From CAYYJR01 sp964472305 (lineage in GTDB: Bacteria; Armatimonadota; Hebobacteria; CAIYQO01), in contig CAYYJR010000002.1 in assembly GCA_964472305.1 (NCBI GenBank), positions 62,001 to 126,000 on the forward strand: a stretch of 64,000 nucleotides of DNA, in the 5' to 3' direction. Below are positions 26,901 through 33,397 of this stretch, piece by piece (positions within the stretch are counted from its first letter, which is position 1; each line of letters starts with the position of its first letter). A program made the position numbers and the translations under genes. The notes below the pieces were generated by a model. That model did not search any database. It saw only the letters and a list, made by a program, of their open reading frames with translations, and was not told the DNA's origin.

Positions 26901-26997
26901 CCTGCTGGAGCGCAACCAGCAGGATATCCCGGTGCACGGCGGCGCCGTTACCCTCGACTATCGCCCATTTGAAATCATCACTCTCCGCCTGCGGTAA
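23926..26997 (+). CDS. GH38 alpha-mannosidase
   Basis: This 1023-residue cytoplasmic enzyme (no signal peptide from the chosen start) has the GH38 architecture. An N-terminal beta domain comes first. The catalytic barrel contains the zinc site GHSHIDTAWLWPLRE (about residue 226) and the nucleophile region LWLPDVFGYSAAMPQ. A middle helical domain (FHDIIPGSSIRWVYEDSERHY) and a C-terminal beta-sandwich with DWHESHALLKVAFP complete it. It hydrolyses terminal alpha-mannose residues from oligosaccharides, probably in glycan recycling. ATG 23926 is chosen because GAGG precedes it and the family N-terminus LERIKRALEEL follows; the open frame extends 99 nt further without similarity. Confidence 0.93.
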   Translation: MLKHSNITLERIKRALEELHQQLWIEQRPLRVAVYQCAEPIPYIDAVQQTYIPVQPGFTWGPVWSTAWFHLQGDYPAEWTGETVSALIDTGSEALVWVQGAPAQGLDPNRRDFVLTPRANGAGKVDLHVEAAGNQPFGASPSGVFTLGAAAVARFHRAAWELYHDLRVLYELAIELPESEGRRARLIYALNEAVNCYRRGGAEAFAAARAVLATEYAQPAATSVGCATVLGHSHIDTAWLWPLRETVRKCARTFSTVLNNMEAYPEYRYVQSQPQLYVFMKEQYPDLFARIKQAVADGRWEPQGAMWVEADANLISGESMIRQILHGTRFFRDEFGVETNILWLPDVFGYSAAMPQILRGCGIPYFMTQKISWNQFNSFPHHTFWWEGIDGTRVLSHFLPADTYNGCLNPREMRYGEQNFRDKDRAQDWLYLFGYGDGGGGPTREMLESARRMRDVEGLPKVTQGFAGDWFPRMAERTRDLCTWVGELYFELHRGTYTTQARNKWHNRRSELLLRDAEFLAAVQPDGDAYPADTLDTAWKLVLLNQFHDIIPGSSIRWVYEDSERHYAQVRAMGDGMVAKSLAAFAAAIDTSELTHPVVVWNTLSFPRAGVVSLPWSGAAEVTVVPPRGEAMRTQLIEEDGERRLLLEVGETPPMGYVVLDLREDAAASVSGDVVTVTTHVLENELVRAELDDTGAVISFFDKQVEREIIPDDAIGNLFQRFDDHPNNYDAWDIDVTYEEVGEDLRAPATLTVAEAGPVRGAIRVERQLTPTAHLVQYIRLEVNSRRLDFTTTIDWHESHALLKVAFPVTIYSTRATYDIQFGHLERPTHRNTSWDVARFEVCAHKWADLSESDYGVALLNDGKYGYDVHGNVLRLSLLRAAKSPDEQADMGTHHFTYSLLPHRGDVVNSGVPLAGYDVNVPLRAQALPVQEGVLARSHSYFRLDKPNLIIESVKRAEDDDGLIVRLYEAYRRRGAARLLVNGLCARVTRTDLLERNQQDIPVHGGAVTLDYRPFEIITLRLR

Positions 26998-27152
26998 CCC
27001 GGAAGGATGAGGCCCGACTCTTCGTGATAGGGGGATCTCGCCTGTGATTCGTTACGCATGCGGGCAGGATTTCCGCGGTCCGGAGGGTACGCTTGCTCTG
27101 TTTCCACGCTGCATTTTTTTCAACATTTGCCACAAATCGCCTCGTGAATGGG

Positions 27153-27181
27153 TTGCAGTGGCGTACTGACTGTGCTATTCT
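27153..27181 (+). promoter_or_regulatory. Promoter of the ABC exporter operon
   Basis: TTGCAG (27153-27158), a 17-nt spacer and TATTCT (27176-27181). The start site would be near 27188, about 27 nt before the ATG at 27215. Confidence 0.6.
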
Positions 27182-27214
27182 TCCCCCGAATGCCTGAGCC
27201 TAAGGCAGTGCGCC

Positions 27215-28981
27215 ATGGTAACCGGTATGTCTCGGTTTCGATTTCTATTAGAGCTGACCCGTCCGTACCGTGGGCGCTTGTTGTTCGCGATGGTGTTGAC
27301 GATGGTTTACACCGCCCTTGCGATGACGCCGCCGCTCGCCAACCGCTACCTCATAAACAACGTCCTCACCAACCATGAATGGAAAGTGGCCTTCACTGCC
27401 GTCTCGCTCATTGCGTTCCTTCCATTGATGGTCGCCGTGCAGGCAGTGGTCAACCGCATTGTCATCAGCGCGCTCGGGCAGCGGCTGGTGGTCGACCTGC
27501 GCACCGGGCTCTACCGTCACGTGCTTAACCTGAGCATGCGCTTCCACGGCGAATCGGGCGCCGGGCCGTTAATGAACAAGCTGATGACCGATGTGGGCCA
27601 GGTGCAGAACCTGCTCACCGGTGAAACGCTGGGTATCCTCAGCAACATCGTGGCGCTGGCATTCAGCCTGGCGGTGATGTTTTACTTCAAGTGGCAGCTT
27701 GCCTTGATCGTCATCGTGATGGTCACCCTCTACTCGCTGAACTATTACCAGCTGGCGATGCGCATTCGCAGTGCCAACCTGGAGTTGCGCGAAATTATGG
27801 ACCAGGTGACGGGTCGGCTGCAGGAACGGCTGTCGGGCGTGCGCCTGGTGAAAACCTACCGGCGCGAGCGCGACGAGACGGATGCCTTCCTCGCCTCCAC
27901 CGACCATGCGCTGCAGTCGGGCATGCGCAGCCAGATGTTGAACGTCTCCCTCTCCACCACCGCCAGTCTCATCAGCGGTTTGGGCTCCACCGTGGTCTGG
28001 TGCAGCGCGCTGTGGTACGTGCTGCACGGCCAGATGCAATATGGCGATATGATCGCGATGGACACCTACGTCTGGCAAGCCATCGGGCCGGCGGTGAACC
28101 TGACCATGGTCGCCGGCACCATCACCCAGGCGCTGGTGAGCCTGGATCGCATCCTCGACGTGATGCGGCAAATACCGGATATTATTGAAAAGCCGAACGC
28201 CCTCGACCTGTCCGAAGCGCGGGGCGATATGGCGCTGGAACACGTGGTGTTCGGCTATATCGAGAACAAACCGCTGTTCCGCGACTTCTCGTTGCGCCTG
28301 CCGGTTGGCAAGATGACGGCGCTGGTCGGACATACCGGTTGCGGCAAAACCACGGTGACCAGCCTGTTGATGCGCCTGTGGGATGTGCAGGGGGGGCGGG
28401 TGACGCTGGACGGGCACGATTTGCGCGATCTCAGTCTGCGCGCGCTGCGCCGTCATGTCGGGGTGGTGCCGCAGGAGCCGGTGGTGTTCGAAAGCACGGT
28501 GTTCGAGAATATCGCCTACGGCATGGCGGATGCAACCCCGGAGCAAGTAGAGGAAGCGGCGCGCGCGGCGCAGATACACGACCATATCGTCACGTTGTCC
28601 GACGGCTACCAAACCTGGTTGGGCAAAGACGGCGCCAAGCTGTCGGTGGGCCAGAAACAGCGCATTGCCATCGCCCGCGCCATCCTGCGTAAGCCGGCGG
28701 TACTCATTCTCGATGAGGCCACCAGTTCGCTGGACAGCGAGTCGGAGGCGGCGATTCAGGAAGCGTTGCGCATCGTGTTGCGCAACCGCACCAGCGTAGT
28801 GGTGGCCCATCGCTTGAGTACGATTGTCGAGGCTGATCAAATTGTGGCCATGGACAAGGGCAAGATCGTCGAGATGGGCACCCACGCGCAATTGATGGTG
28901 ATCGAAGGCGGCTATTATCGCCGGCTCTATGACGAGTTGAAGGGTAAGCACGAGCACGAGGTGGCGGGGCATGCCGAGTAA
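27215..28981 (+). CDS. ABC exporter half-transporter A (catalytically intact ATP site)
   Basis: This 588-residue protein has six transmembrane helices (residues about 15-310) and a C-terminal ATPase: Walker A GHTGCGKTTV, Q-loop VVPQEPVVFES, Walker B AVLILDEATSSLDS with catalytic Glu501, and switch VAHRLST. The signature is the unusual LSVGQKQR rather than LSGGQ. It is cotranscribed with, and overlaps by 11 nt, a second exporter half. The pair matches heterodimeric multidrug or lipid exporters (BmrCD, LmrCD, TM287/288 type). The cargo cannot be told from the sequence. Confidence 0.92.
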   Translation: MVTGMSRFRFLLELTRPYRGRLLFAMVLTMVYTALAMTPPLANRYLINNVLTNHEWKVAFTAVSLIAFLPLMVAVQAVVNRIVISALGQRLVVDLRTGLYRHVLNLSMRFHGESGAGPLMNKLMTDVGQVQNLLTGETLGILSNIVALAFSLAVMFYFKWQLALIVIVMVTLYSLNYYQLAMRIRSANLELREIMDQVTGRLQERLSGVRLVKTYRRERDETDAFLASTDHALQSGMRSQMLNVSLSTTASLISGLGSTVVWCSALWYVLHGQMQYGDMIAMDTYVWQAIGPAVNLTMVAGTITQALVSLDRILDVMRQIPDIIEKPNALDLSEARGDMALEHVVFGYIENKPLFRDFSLRLPVGKMTALVGHTGCGKTTVTSLLMRLWDVQGGRVTLDGHDLRDLSLRALRRHVGVVPQEPVVFESTVFENIAYGMADATPEQVEEAARAAQIHDHIVTLSDGYQTWLGKDGAKLSVGQKQRIAIARAILRKPAVLILDEATSSLDSESEAAIQEALRIVLRNRTSVVVAHRLSTIVEADQIVAMDKGKIVEMGTHAQLMVIEGGYYRRLYDELKGKHEHEVAGHAE

Positions 28982-30962
28982 ACCCAGCGCATATCATGCA
29001 CGCATCATGGCCGTGCTGGAGGAATACCGGGACAAGGAGCCGCGTCCTGGCGCCGACCGGCGCCACCTGCGCCGGCTGTGGTGCGAGTTCGTCTTCCCAT
29101 TGCGCTGGCACCTGTCGCTGTCGATTTTTCTCTCGCTGCTGATCACCCTGCAACCCTACGTCTGGACCTTCATCCAGCGCTTCGTGACCGATGACGTGGT
29201 GGGAGTGGGGATCATCTACTCCCCGTCGGATTTGCTGACCCACTCGGTCTCGTTGCTGTGGTGGCAACTGGCGGCGTATCAGTGGATTATCGTGCTGTTC
29301 TTCATCAACAGCGGTATCCACTGCACGTCCATCATCATTTCCTATCGCAACAGCTACAACATCACGGCGATCGGCCAGCGCATCGTTTTCGATCTGCGCA
29401 AGGCGCTGCATGAAAAGCTGCAGACGCTACCGCTGTCGTTCTTCGACCGCACGCAGACCGGACGCTTGCTGACGGTGGTGCTCGACGACGTCGCTACCAT
29501 TCAGGGCAGCATCACGAACATTTCCATCAACGTCTTCACCCAGACGGCCAGCATCATCGTCGGCATGGCCATTGTCTTTTCCATCAACTGGAAGCTGGGG
29601 TTGCTGGTGCTGGTGGCGATTCCCGGTTACGTGATGAACTACCGCTATTTCCGTCCGCGCTTGAAGGAAGCGAACATCGCCGCCCGCCGGGCCACCACCG
29701 CGCTGTATAACCGCGTGGAGGAGCGCGTGACCGCCATCCGCACGGTGAAGGTCTTCGGACGCGAACGGCCTGAAAGTCGCGTCTTCGCCGAGTCGGCTTA
29801 CAACCTGGCGCGGTTGACCATGTATATCGTGCGGCTGGGCAACTGGCAGAACATCATTGCCACCGCCGTCAGCGCGATGGCCACCTTCATCCTGCTTTAC
29901 ATGGGCACGCAGGAGTTCATTCACTTCATCACGGTATTCGACGCAACCTTGAAAGCAGAGTTGGCGAAGGGGCTGACGAAAAAAGCGGCAGAGCACATTG
30001 CGACGGCAGCGGCGTCAGCGGTCGGCATGAGCGCAGGCGAGGTGTGGCAGGTGTTTCGCTGCTCGCTGTTCCTCTTCACGCCGGCGGTGGCGCTGAATGA
30101 TCTGACCATTGAAATTCAGCGCGTGGGAGTGGTGTTGCGCCGTATCTTCGACCTACTGGAAGCGGAACCGGAACCACCAGACCGCGAGAGCGCCGTTGCG
30201 CTGGACGACGCACAGGGAGATATCCGTTTTACCGATGTCACCTTCACCTATCCGGACGACGAGCATCCGACACTGTACAATGTCAGCTTCCAGGCGCCGG
30301 CGGGCAAGCAGGTGGCGGTGATGGGGCCTAGCGGCGCGGGGAAGAGCACGCTGCTGTATCTATTGATGCGCTTTTACGATCCGGATTCGGGTGAAATTCG
30401 CCTGGACGGGCGCGATCTGCGCGAGATCAAACTGATCACCCTGCGCGACCGCATTACGCTGGTGATGCAGGAACCGGTCATCTTCAGCGGCACCGTGGCG
30501 GAAAATATCCGCTACGGGCGGTTGGATGCCAGCGAGAAGGAAGTGCGCCGTGCCGCGCGCGATGCCGACCTGCACAACTTCATCCAGACGTTGCCCGACA
30601 ACTATGAAACGGTGGTCGGTGAACGCGGCATGAGCCTGTCCGGCGGTCAGCGCCAGCGCCTCGCCCTCGCCGCCAGCCTGCTTAGCCGGCCTTCGGTGCT
30701 GCTGCTCGACGACACCACCAGCGCGCTCGATCCCGCCACCGAAGCCCGCGTGCGCGAGACGCTCAATCGTCTGATGAAAGACCGCACCTGCTTCGTGGTG
30801 ACACACCGCATCTCCACCGCGCTGGCCAGTGATCTGGTCATCGTATTGGAAGACGGCAAACTCACCCAGTTCGGCGCTCCCAACGACCTGCTCGCCCAGG
30901 ATGGCCTTTTCCGCCGTGTCTACGAACAGCAAACCCGTGAAAGCGCGGATTCAGCGGTGTGA
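28971..30962 (+). CDS. ABC exporter half-transporter B (degenerate Walker B)
   Basis: This 663-residue partner of the preceding exporter half has an N-terminal extension, transmembrane helices and an insertion rich in Ala and Lys near residues 315-355 (ELAKGLTKKAAEHIATAAA). Its ATPase has Walker A GPSGAGKSTLLY, signature SLSGGQRQR and switch VTHRIST. The Walker B is SVLLLDDTTSALD: Asp581 replaces the catalytic Glu. Its own Walker A/B faces the altered signature LSVGQ of partner A, which makes one ATP site degenerate while the other keeps Glu501 and LSGGQ. Start ATG 28971 with GAGGTGGCGGGG upstream. Confidence 0.92.
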   Translation: MPSKPSAYHARIMAVLEEYRDKEPRPGADRRHLRRLWCEFVFPLRWHLSLSIFLSLLITLQPYVWTFIQRFVTDDVVGVGIIYSPSDLLTHSVSLLWWQLAAYQWIIVLFFINSGIHCTSIIISYRNSYNITAIGQRIVFDLRKALHEKLQTLPLSFFDRTQTGRLLTVVLDDVATIQGSITNISINVFTQTASIIVGMAIVFSINWKLGLLVLVAIPGYVMNYRYFRPRLKEANIAARRATTALYNRVEERVTAIRTVKVFGRERPESRVFAESAYNLARLTMYIVRLGNWQNIIATAVSAMATFILLYMGTQEFIHFITVFDATLKAELAKGLTKKAAEHIATAAASAVGMSAGEVWQVFRCSLFLFTPAVALNDLTIEIQRVGVVLRRIFDLLEAEPEPPDRESAVALDDAQGDIRFTDVTFTYPDDEHPTLYNVSFQAPAGKQVAVMGPSGAGKSTLLYLLMRFYDPDSGEIRLDGRDLREIKLITLRDRITLVMQEPVIFSGTVAENIRYGRLDASEKEVRRAARDADLHNFIQTLPDNYETVVGERGMSLSGGQRQRLALAASLLSRPSVLLLDDTTSALDPATEARVRETLNRLMKDRTCFVVTHRISTALASDLVIVLEDGKLTQFGAPNDLLAQDGLFRRVYEQQTRESADSAV

Positions 30963-31322
30963 TCGTAAATAGAATGAATGATCCGTTGCCCTCGATCCCC
31001 CACCTGTTGCCGGATCAGTTTCACCTGAACCGCGCTGCTCGAGTGCCGTTGCTCTATGCGCCTCCACGCCGTTGCTGCATAAATATTCCACCGCAGTGAA
31101 CGCATACCCCAGGATACGCATAAACACGCCTACCGATCAAAGGGATAAATAAGTCATTTTCCGGCGAATAATCGGTCATGGCTGTCTCCGTCCCTGTTCC
31201 GTACATGCCATTTTTCGCCATTTTCGGGAGTAGTGCCGCTGCACAATCCTTTCGTCCGGAAATTTGACGATAGGAGTGAAATCTGTTACTGTAGTTTGTG
31301 ATTTTGGGAACGGGTGGCGAAG
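30963..31322. other. Gene-poor spacer after the exporter operon
   Basis: No convincing gene lies here. A 40-codon minus-strand frame (31181 down to 31059) has a GGAG-like upstream sequence and one CVHC pair, but no recognisable similarity. The DNA is visibly less GC-rich than its flanks. Confidence 0.4.
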
Positions 31323-31457
31323 ATGGAAGTCCTCTTTGCGCCACACATGCATTGCACCAAAGGCTTTACGCCTCCGCCCCGTTGTCCCGACTGCCGCAGT
31401 GACCGTAACGCGGAACCCGTATCCGGCGGCAGTGCCGGGCGATCCCGCGGATGGTGA
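31323..31457 (+). pseudogene. Likely remnant of a zinc-ribbon gene
   Basis: A 44-codon frame contains CTKGFTPPPRCPDCRSDR, which aligns with the KGFT...RCPDCR block of the zinc-ribbon protein at 32876-33205. The expected first CxxC pair is not intact: upstream of the ATG this frame meets a stop at 31299-31301, with CYC just before it. I read it as a decayed or truncated paralogue. A short functional peptide cannot be excluded. The segment overlaps, in another frame, an N-terminal extension of the FGE-domain reading frame. Confidence 0.35.
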
Positions 31458-31467
31458 TCCGGCGATT

Positions 31468-31508
31468 ATGATGATGTCCTCCCGGATGCTGTTGGAGGAC
31501 ATCATCAT
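31468..31508 (+). promoter_or_regulatory. Hairpin masking the Shine-Dalgarno of the FGE-domain gene
   Basis: The arms 31468-31482 and 31494-31508 are perfectly complementary over 15 bp around an 11-nt loop. The 3' arm begins with GGAGGA, which sits 10 nt before GTG 31510, and the 5' arm carries the matching TCCTCC. In RNA the ribosome-binding site would be fully paired, so translation may depend on opening the stem (temperature, ligand, helicase or an upstream ribosome). Confidence 0.5.
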
Positions 31509-31509
31509 T

Positions 31510-32352
31510 GTGTCTGATCCATTGCGGTCGAAATCCGGTGCAGGCTCCGTATGTGGGAGCCGGGAGGGGCCAAAGGTGCCATCGTCAGCGAATGCAACAC
31601 AGGTGAATACGATCGATAACGCCGAGATGGTATGGATCGCTCCCGGCGACTTTCTCATGGGATCCAGCGATGCCGATATCGCCGCCATCATGGACCAACA
31701 CCTCGATTGGCGTGCGGATTGGTTTGCGCAGGAGAAACCACAGCGCGTCATAACGCTTCCCGGCTATTGGATCTACCGCTTTCCGGTCACCGTGGCGCAA
31801 TACCAGGCCTGTTGCCAGGCGACCGCGTGGCGGATGCCGGAGGCGCCGGAATGGGGATGGCAGGATGACCATCCGATGGTGAACGTCAGTTGGCAAGACA
31901 TCAACCACTATGCCAACTGGGCGCAGGCGTCGATTCCGACGGAAGCCCAGTGGGAAAAGGCAGCGCGCGGCACCGATGGCCGCGCCTGGCCATGGGGCAA
32001 TACCTGGGAGCCGGATTTCTGTGCGCATGCCGGCAATGCCAGTACCACCCAGCCTATCGGCAGTTATCCCGCCAACATCACGCCTTTTGGCGTGCACGAG
32101 ATGGTGGGAAATGTCTGGGAGTGGTGTCAGGCGGCTGCGGCAGGGGAATATGAGCGTCCGCCCGCGCGCATTCCGCAACGGCGCACCCCGTACGCCAGCG
32201 GGCACGTCCTGCGCGGTGGGTCGTGGCAATGTGCCTTCCCGGCCTTTCTGCGTTGCGCCTATCGCTGTTTCGAGTGCGACACGCAACGGGGATACGGCTC
32301 CTATCATCGTCCGACGACCGGATTCCGTTGTGTGGTCATCCCCACGGCGTGA
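31510..32352 (+). CDS. FGE-sulfatase (SUMF1-like) domain protein
   Basis: This 280-residue protein from GTG 31510 consists mainly of one formylglycine-generating-enzyme-type domain: MVWIAPGDFLMGSSDADI (start), WEKAARGTDGRAWPWGN, VHEMVGNVWEWCQ, VLRGGSWQC and TTGFRCVV (end). True FGE uses two copper-binding cysteines. Here Cys241 (GSWQC) is present but the partner position is Phe246, and only the later structural Cys249 (LRCAYR) remains. Sulfatase activation is therefore unlikely, and a ligand-binding or other SUMF1-family role fits better. No sulfatase gene is nearby. The frame is open back to TTG 31264, but that part looks non-coding. Confidence 0.75.
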   Translation: MSDPLRSKSGAGSVCGSREGPKVPSSANATQVNTIDNAEMVWIAPGDFLMGSSDADIAAIMDQHLDWRADWFAQEKPQRVITLPGYWIYRFPVTVAQYQACCQATAWRMPEAPEWGWQDDHPMVNVSWQDINHYANWAQASIPTEAQWEKAARGTDGRAWPWGNTWEPDFCAHAGNASTTQPIGSYPANITPFGVHEMVGNVWEWCQAAAAGEYERPPARIPQRRTPYASGHVLRGGSWQCAFPAFLRCAYRCFECDTQRGYGSYHRPTTGFRCVVIPTA

Positions 32353-32359
32353 TCGGCAT

Positions 32360-32388
32360 TTGACAGCGCGGTGGGGAATCGTTACACT
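32360..32388 (+). promoter_or_regulatory. Strong promoter of the small zinc-ribbon gene
   Basis: TTGACA (32360-32365), a 17-nt spacer and TACACT (32383-32388). The transcript would start near 32395 with a leader of about 95 nt before TTG 32491. Confidence 0.7.
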
Positions 32389-32490
32389 GCAGGTACTGTT
32401 TCGGCGTGGGTGGCCGTATGCATGATTCGTTCGCGCCACCAGGACTGCCCTCCCCGAGATGGTTATACCATCCGGAAGGAGGGCGCCTAT

Positions 32491-32679
32491 TTGCCCGATA
32501 TCGAACTTATCTGTCCCGAGTGTCAACAGCCATTCCCCTATACCGAAGAGGAACAAGCGCTCAATGCCGAAAGCGCTTTTCCGCCACCCACCTTTTGCCC
32601 CACATGCCATCGTCAACGCAAAGCGGCGAAAGAAGAAATTCGCAATCGCCAACGGCGCGGTTCAAAACGTCGGCGATAA
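32491..32679 (+). CDS. Small zinc-ribbon protein
   Basis: This 62-residue protein starts at TTG 32491, which has the near-perfect AAGGAGGG 7 nt upstream. It carries a Cys4 zinc ribbon: CPEC near residue 8 and CPTC near residue 37, separated by an acidic stretch (YTEEEQALNAESAF). A strongly basic tail (RKAAKEEIRNRQRRGSKRRR) suggests RNA or DNA binding. It is related to the first ribbon of the protein at 32876. The reading frame continues upstream, but the ribosome-binding site fixes the start. Function unknown; the neighbouring zinc-ribbon and RNA helicase genes hint at RNA metabolism. Confidence 0.7.
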   Translation: MPDIELICPECQQPFPYTEEEQALNAESAFPPPTFCPTCHRQRKAAKEEIRNRQRRGSKRRR

Positions 32680-32695
32680 GGCAACACATCGCTGC

Positions 32696-32724
32696 TTGCA
32701 TTGTCACCTGATTCCAGGTATATT
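32696..32724 (+). promoter_or_regulatory. Promoter of the second zinc-ribbon gene, with long leader
   Basis: TTGCAT (32696-32701), a 17-nt spacer and TATATT (32719-32724). Transcription would start near 32731, giving an untranslated leader of about 145 nt before ATG 32876. Such a leader leaves room for RNA-based control. Confidence 0.6.
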
Positions 32725-32875
32725 GTAATCGAGGGAGAATATCTCCCCCTACAACCGACAAGGTTCCACTTGATTTGGCCTCAGACTGGTTGTTCTTGCT
32801 CCGGCATAGCACATCCCTTACGCCATCCAGATCTCGACACCGTGACGGTCGTCAACACATAAAGGAGTGCATGCC

Positions 32876-33205
32876 ATGAGCTACACCGACAAAACTTTAA
32901 CCTGCCGCGATTGCAGCAGCAACTTCGTGTTCACCGTGGGTGAGCAAGAGTTTCACGCCCAGAAAGGGTTCACCAATACCCCGGGACGCTGCCCTGATTG
33001 CCGCGCCGCGCATAAAGCGCAGAGCGGTTTCGGCGGCGGACGCAGCAGCGGGGGCGCACGCGAGATGCACAGCGCCACGTGTGCCGCCTGCGGCAAATCG
33101 TGCCAGGTGCCGTTCCAGCCGAGTGGTGAGAAGCCGGTCTATTGTTCCGATTGTTTCCAGGGACAGCGCAACAGCCGTCCCGACAGTCGGTCCTCACGCT
33201 GGTAA
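32876..33205 (+). CDS. Double zinc-ribbon protein
   Basis: This 109-residue protein has two Cys4 ribbons. The first uses CRDC (about residue 10) and CPDC (about residue 39), with the family block EQEFHAQKGFTNTPGRCPDC. The second uses CAAC (about 70) and CSDC (about 91). A Gly/Ser/Arg-rich linker joins them, and the tail is basic. It belongs to the widespread small 'CxxC zinc-ribbon domain-containing' proteins of unknown function, often seen near RNA-handling genes. AAGGAG lies upstream of the ATG. A DEAD-box RNA helicase follows after a hairpin. Confidence 0.8.
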   Translation: MSYTDKTLTCRDCSSNFVFTVGEQEFHAQKGFTNTPGRCPDCRAAHKAQSGFGGGRSSGGAREMHSATCAACGKSCQVPFQPSGEKPVYCSDCFQGQRNSRPDSRSSRW

Positions 33206-33228
33206 TCGCCGCGCCACCCCATGCGCTG

Positions 33229-33262
33229 CCCTGTCTCCCGACATGCGTGTCGGGAGACAGGG
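33229..33262. terminator. Perfect 15-bp hairpin after the zinc-ribbon gene
   Basis: The arms 33229-33243 and 33248-33262 pair perfectly around the loop TGCG, 24 nt after the upstream stop. There is no U-tract. The core CTCCCGA...TCGGGAG is shared with the hairpin at 362-395. Confidence 0.5.
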
Positions 33263-33397
33263 TGCATGGTCGCATTGTCCCCTCCGGCATTCGGACGGAT
33301 ACGCCAGGAAGGTCGTATCACTGAATGAAAACGTTCGCCGACCAGACCGGATTTCGGTGTTGTTACACCGCTGGTCCGCAACATTTACAAGGATTAC

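Noticed and set aside
31059..31181. Minus-strand 40-codon frame (MTDYSPENDLFIPLIG...) with a GGAG upstream and a CVHC motif
   Set aside because: Only one Cys pair, no similarity to the nearby zinc ribbons beyond that, and the frame reads through a low-coding spacer; a chance frame is likelier.
31264..31509. N-terminal extension of the FGE-domain frame from TTG 31264
   Set aside because: The extension overlaps a zinc-ribbon-like remnant in another frame, has no domain character, and a GGAGGA site supports GTG 31510 as the start.
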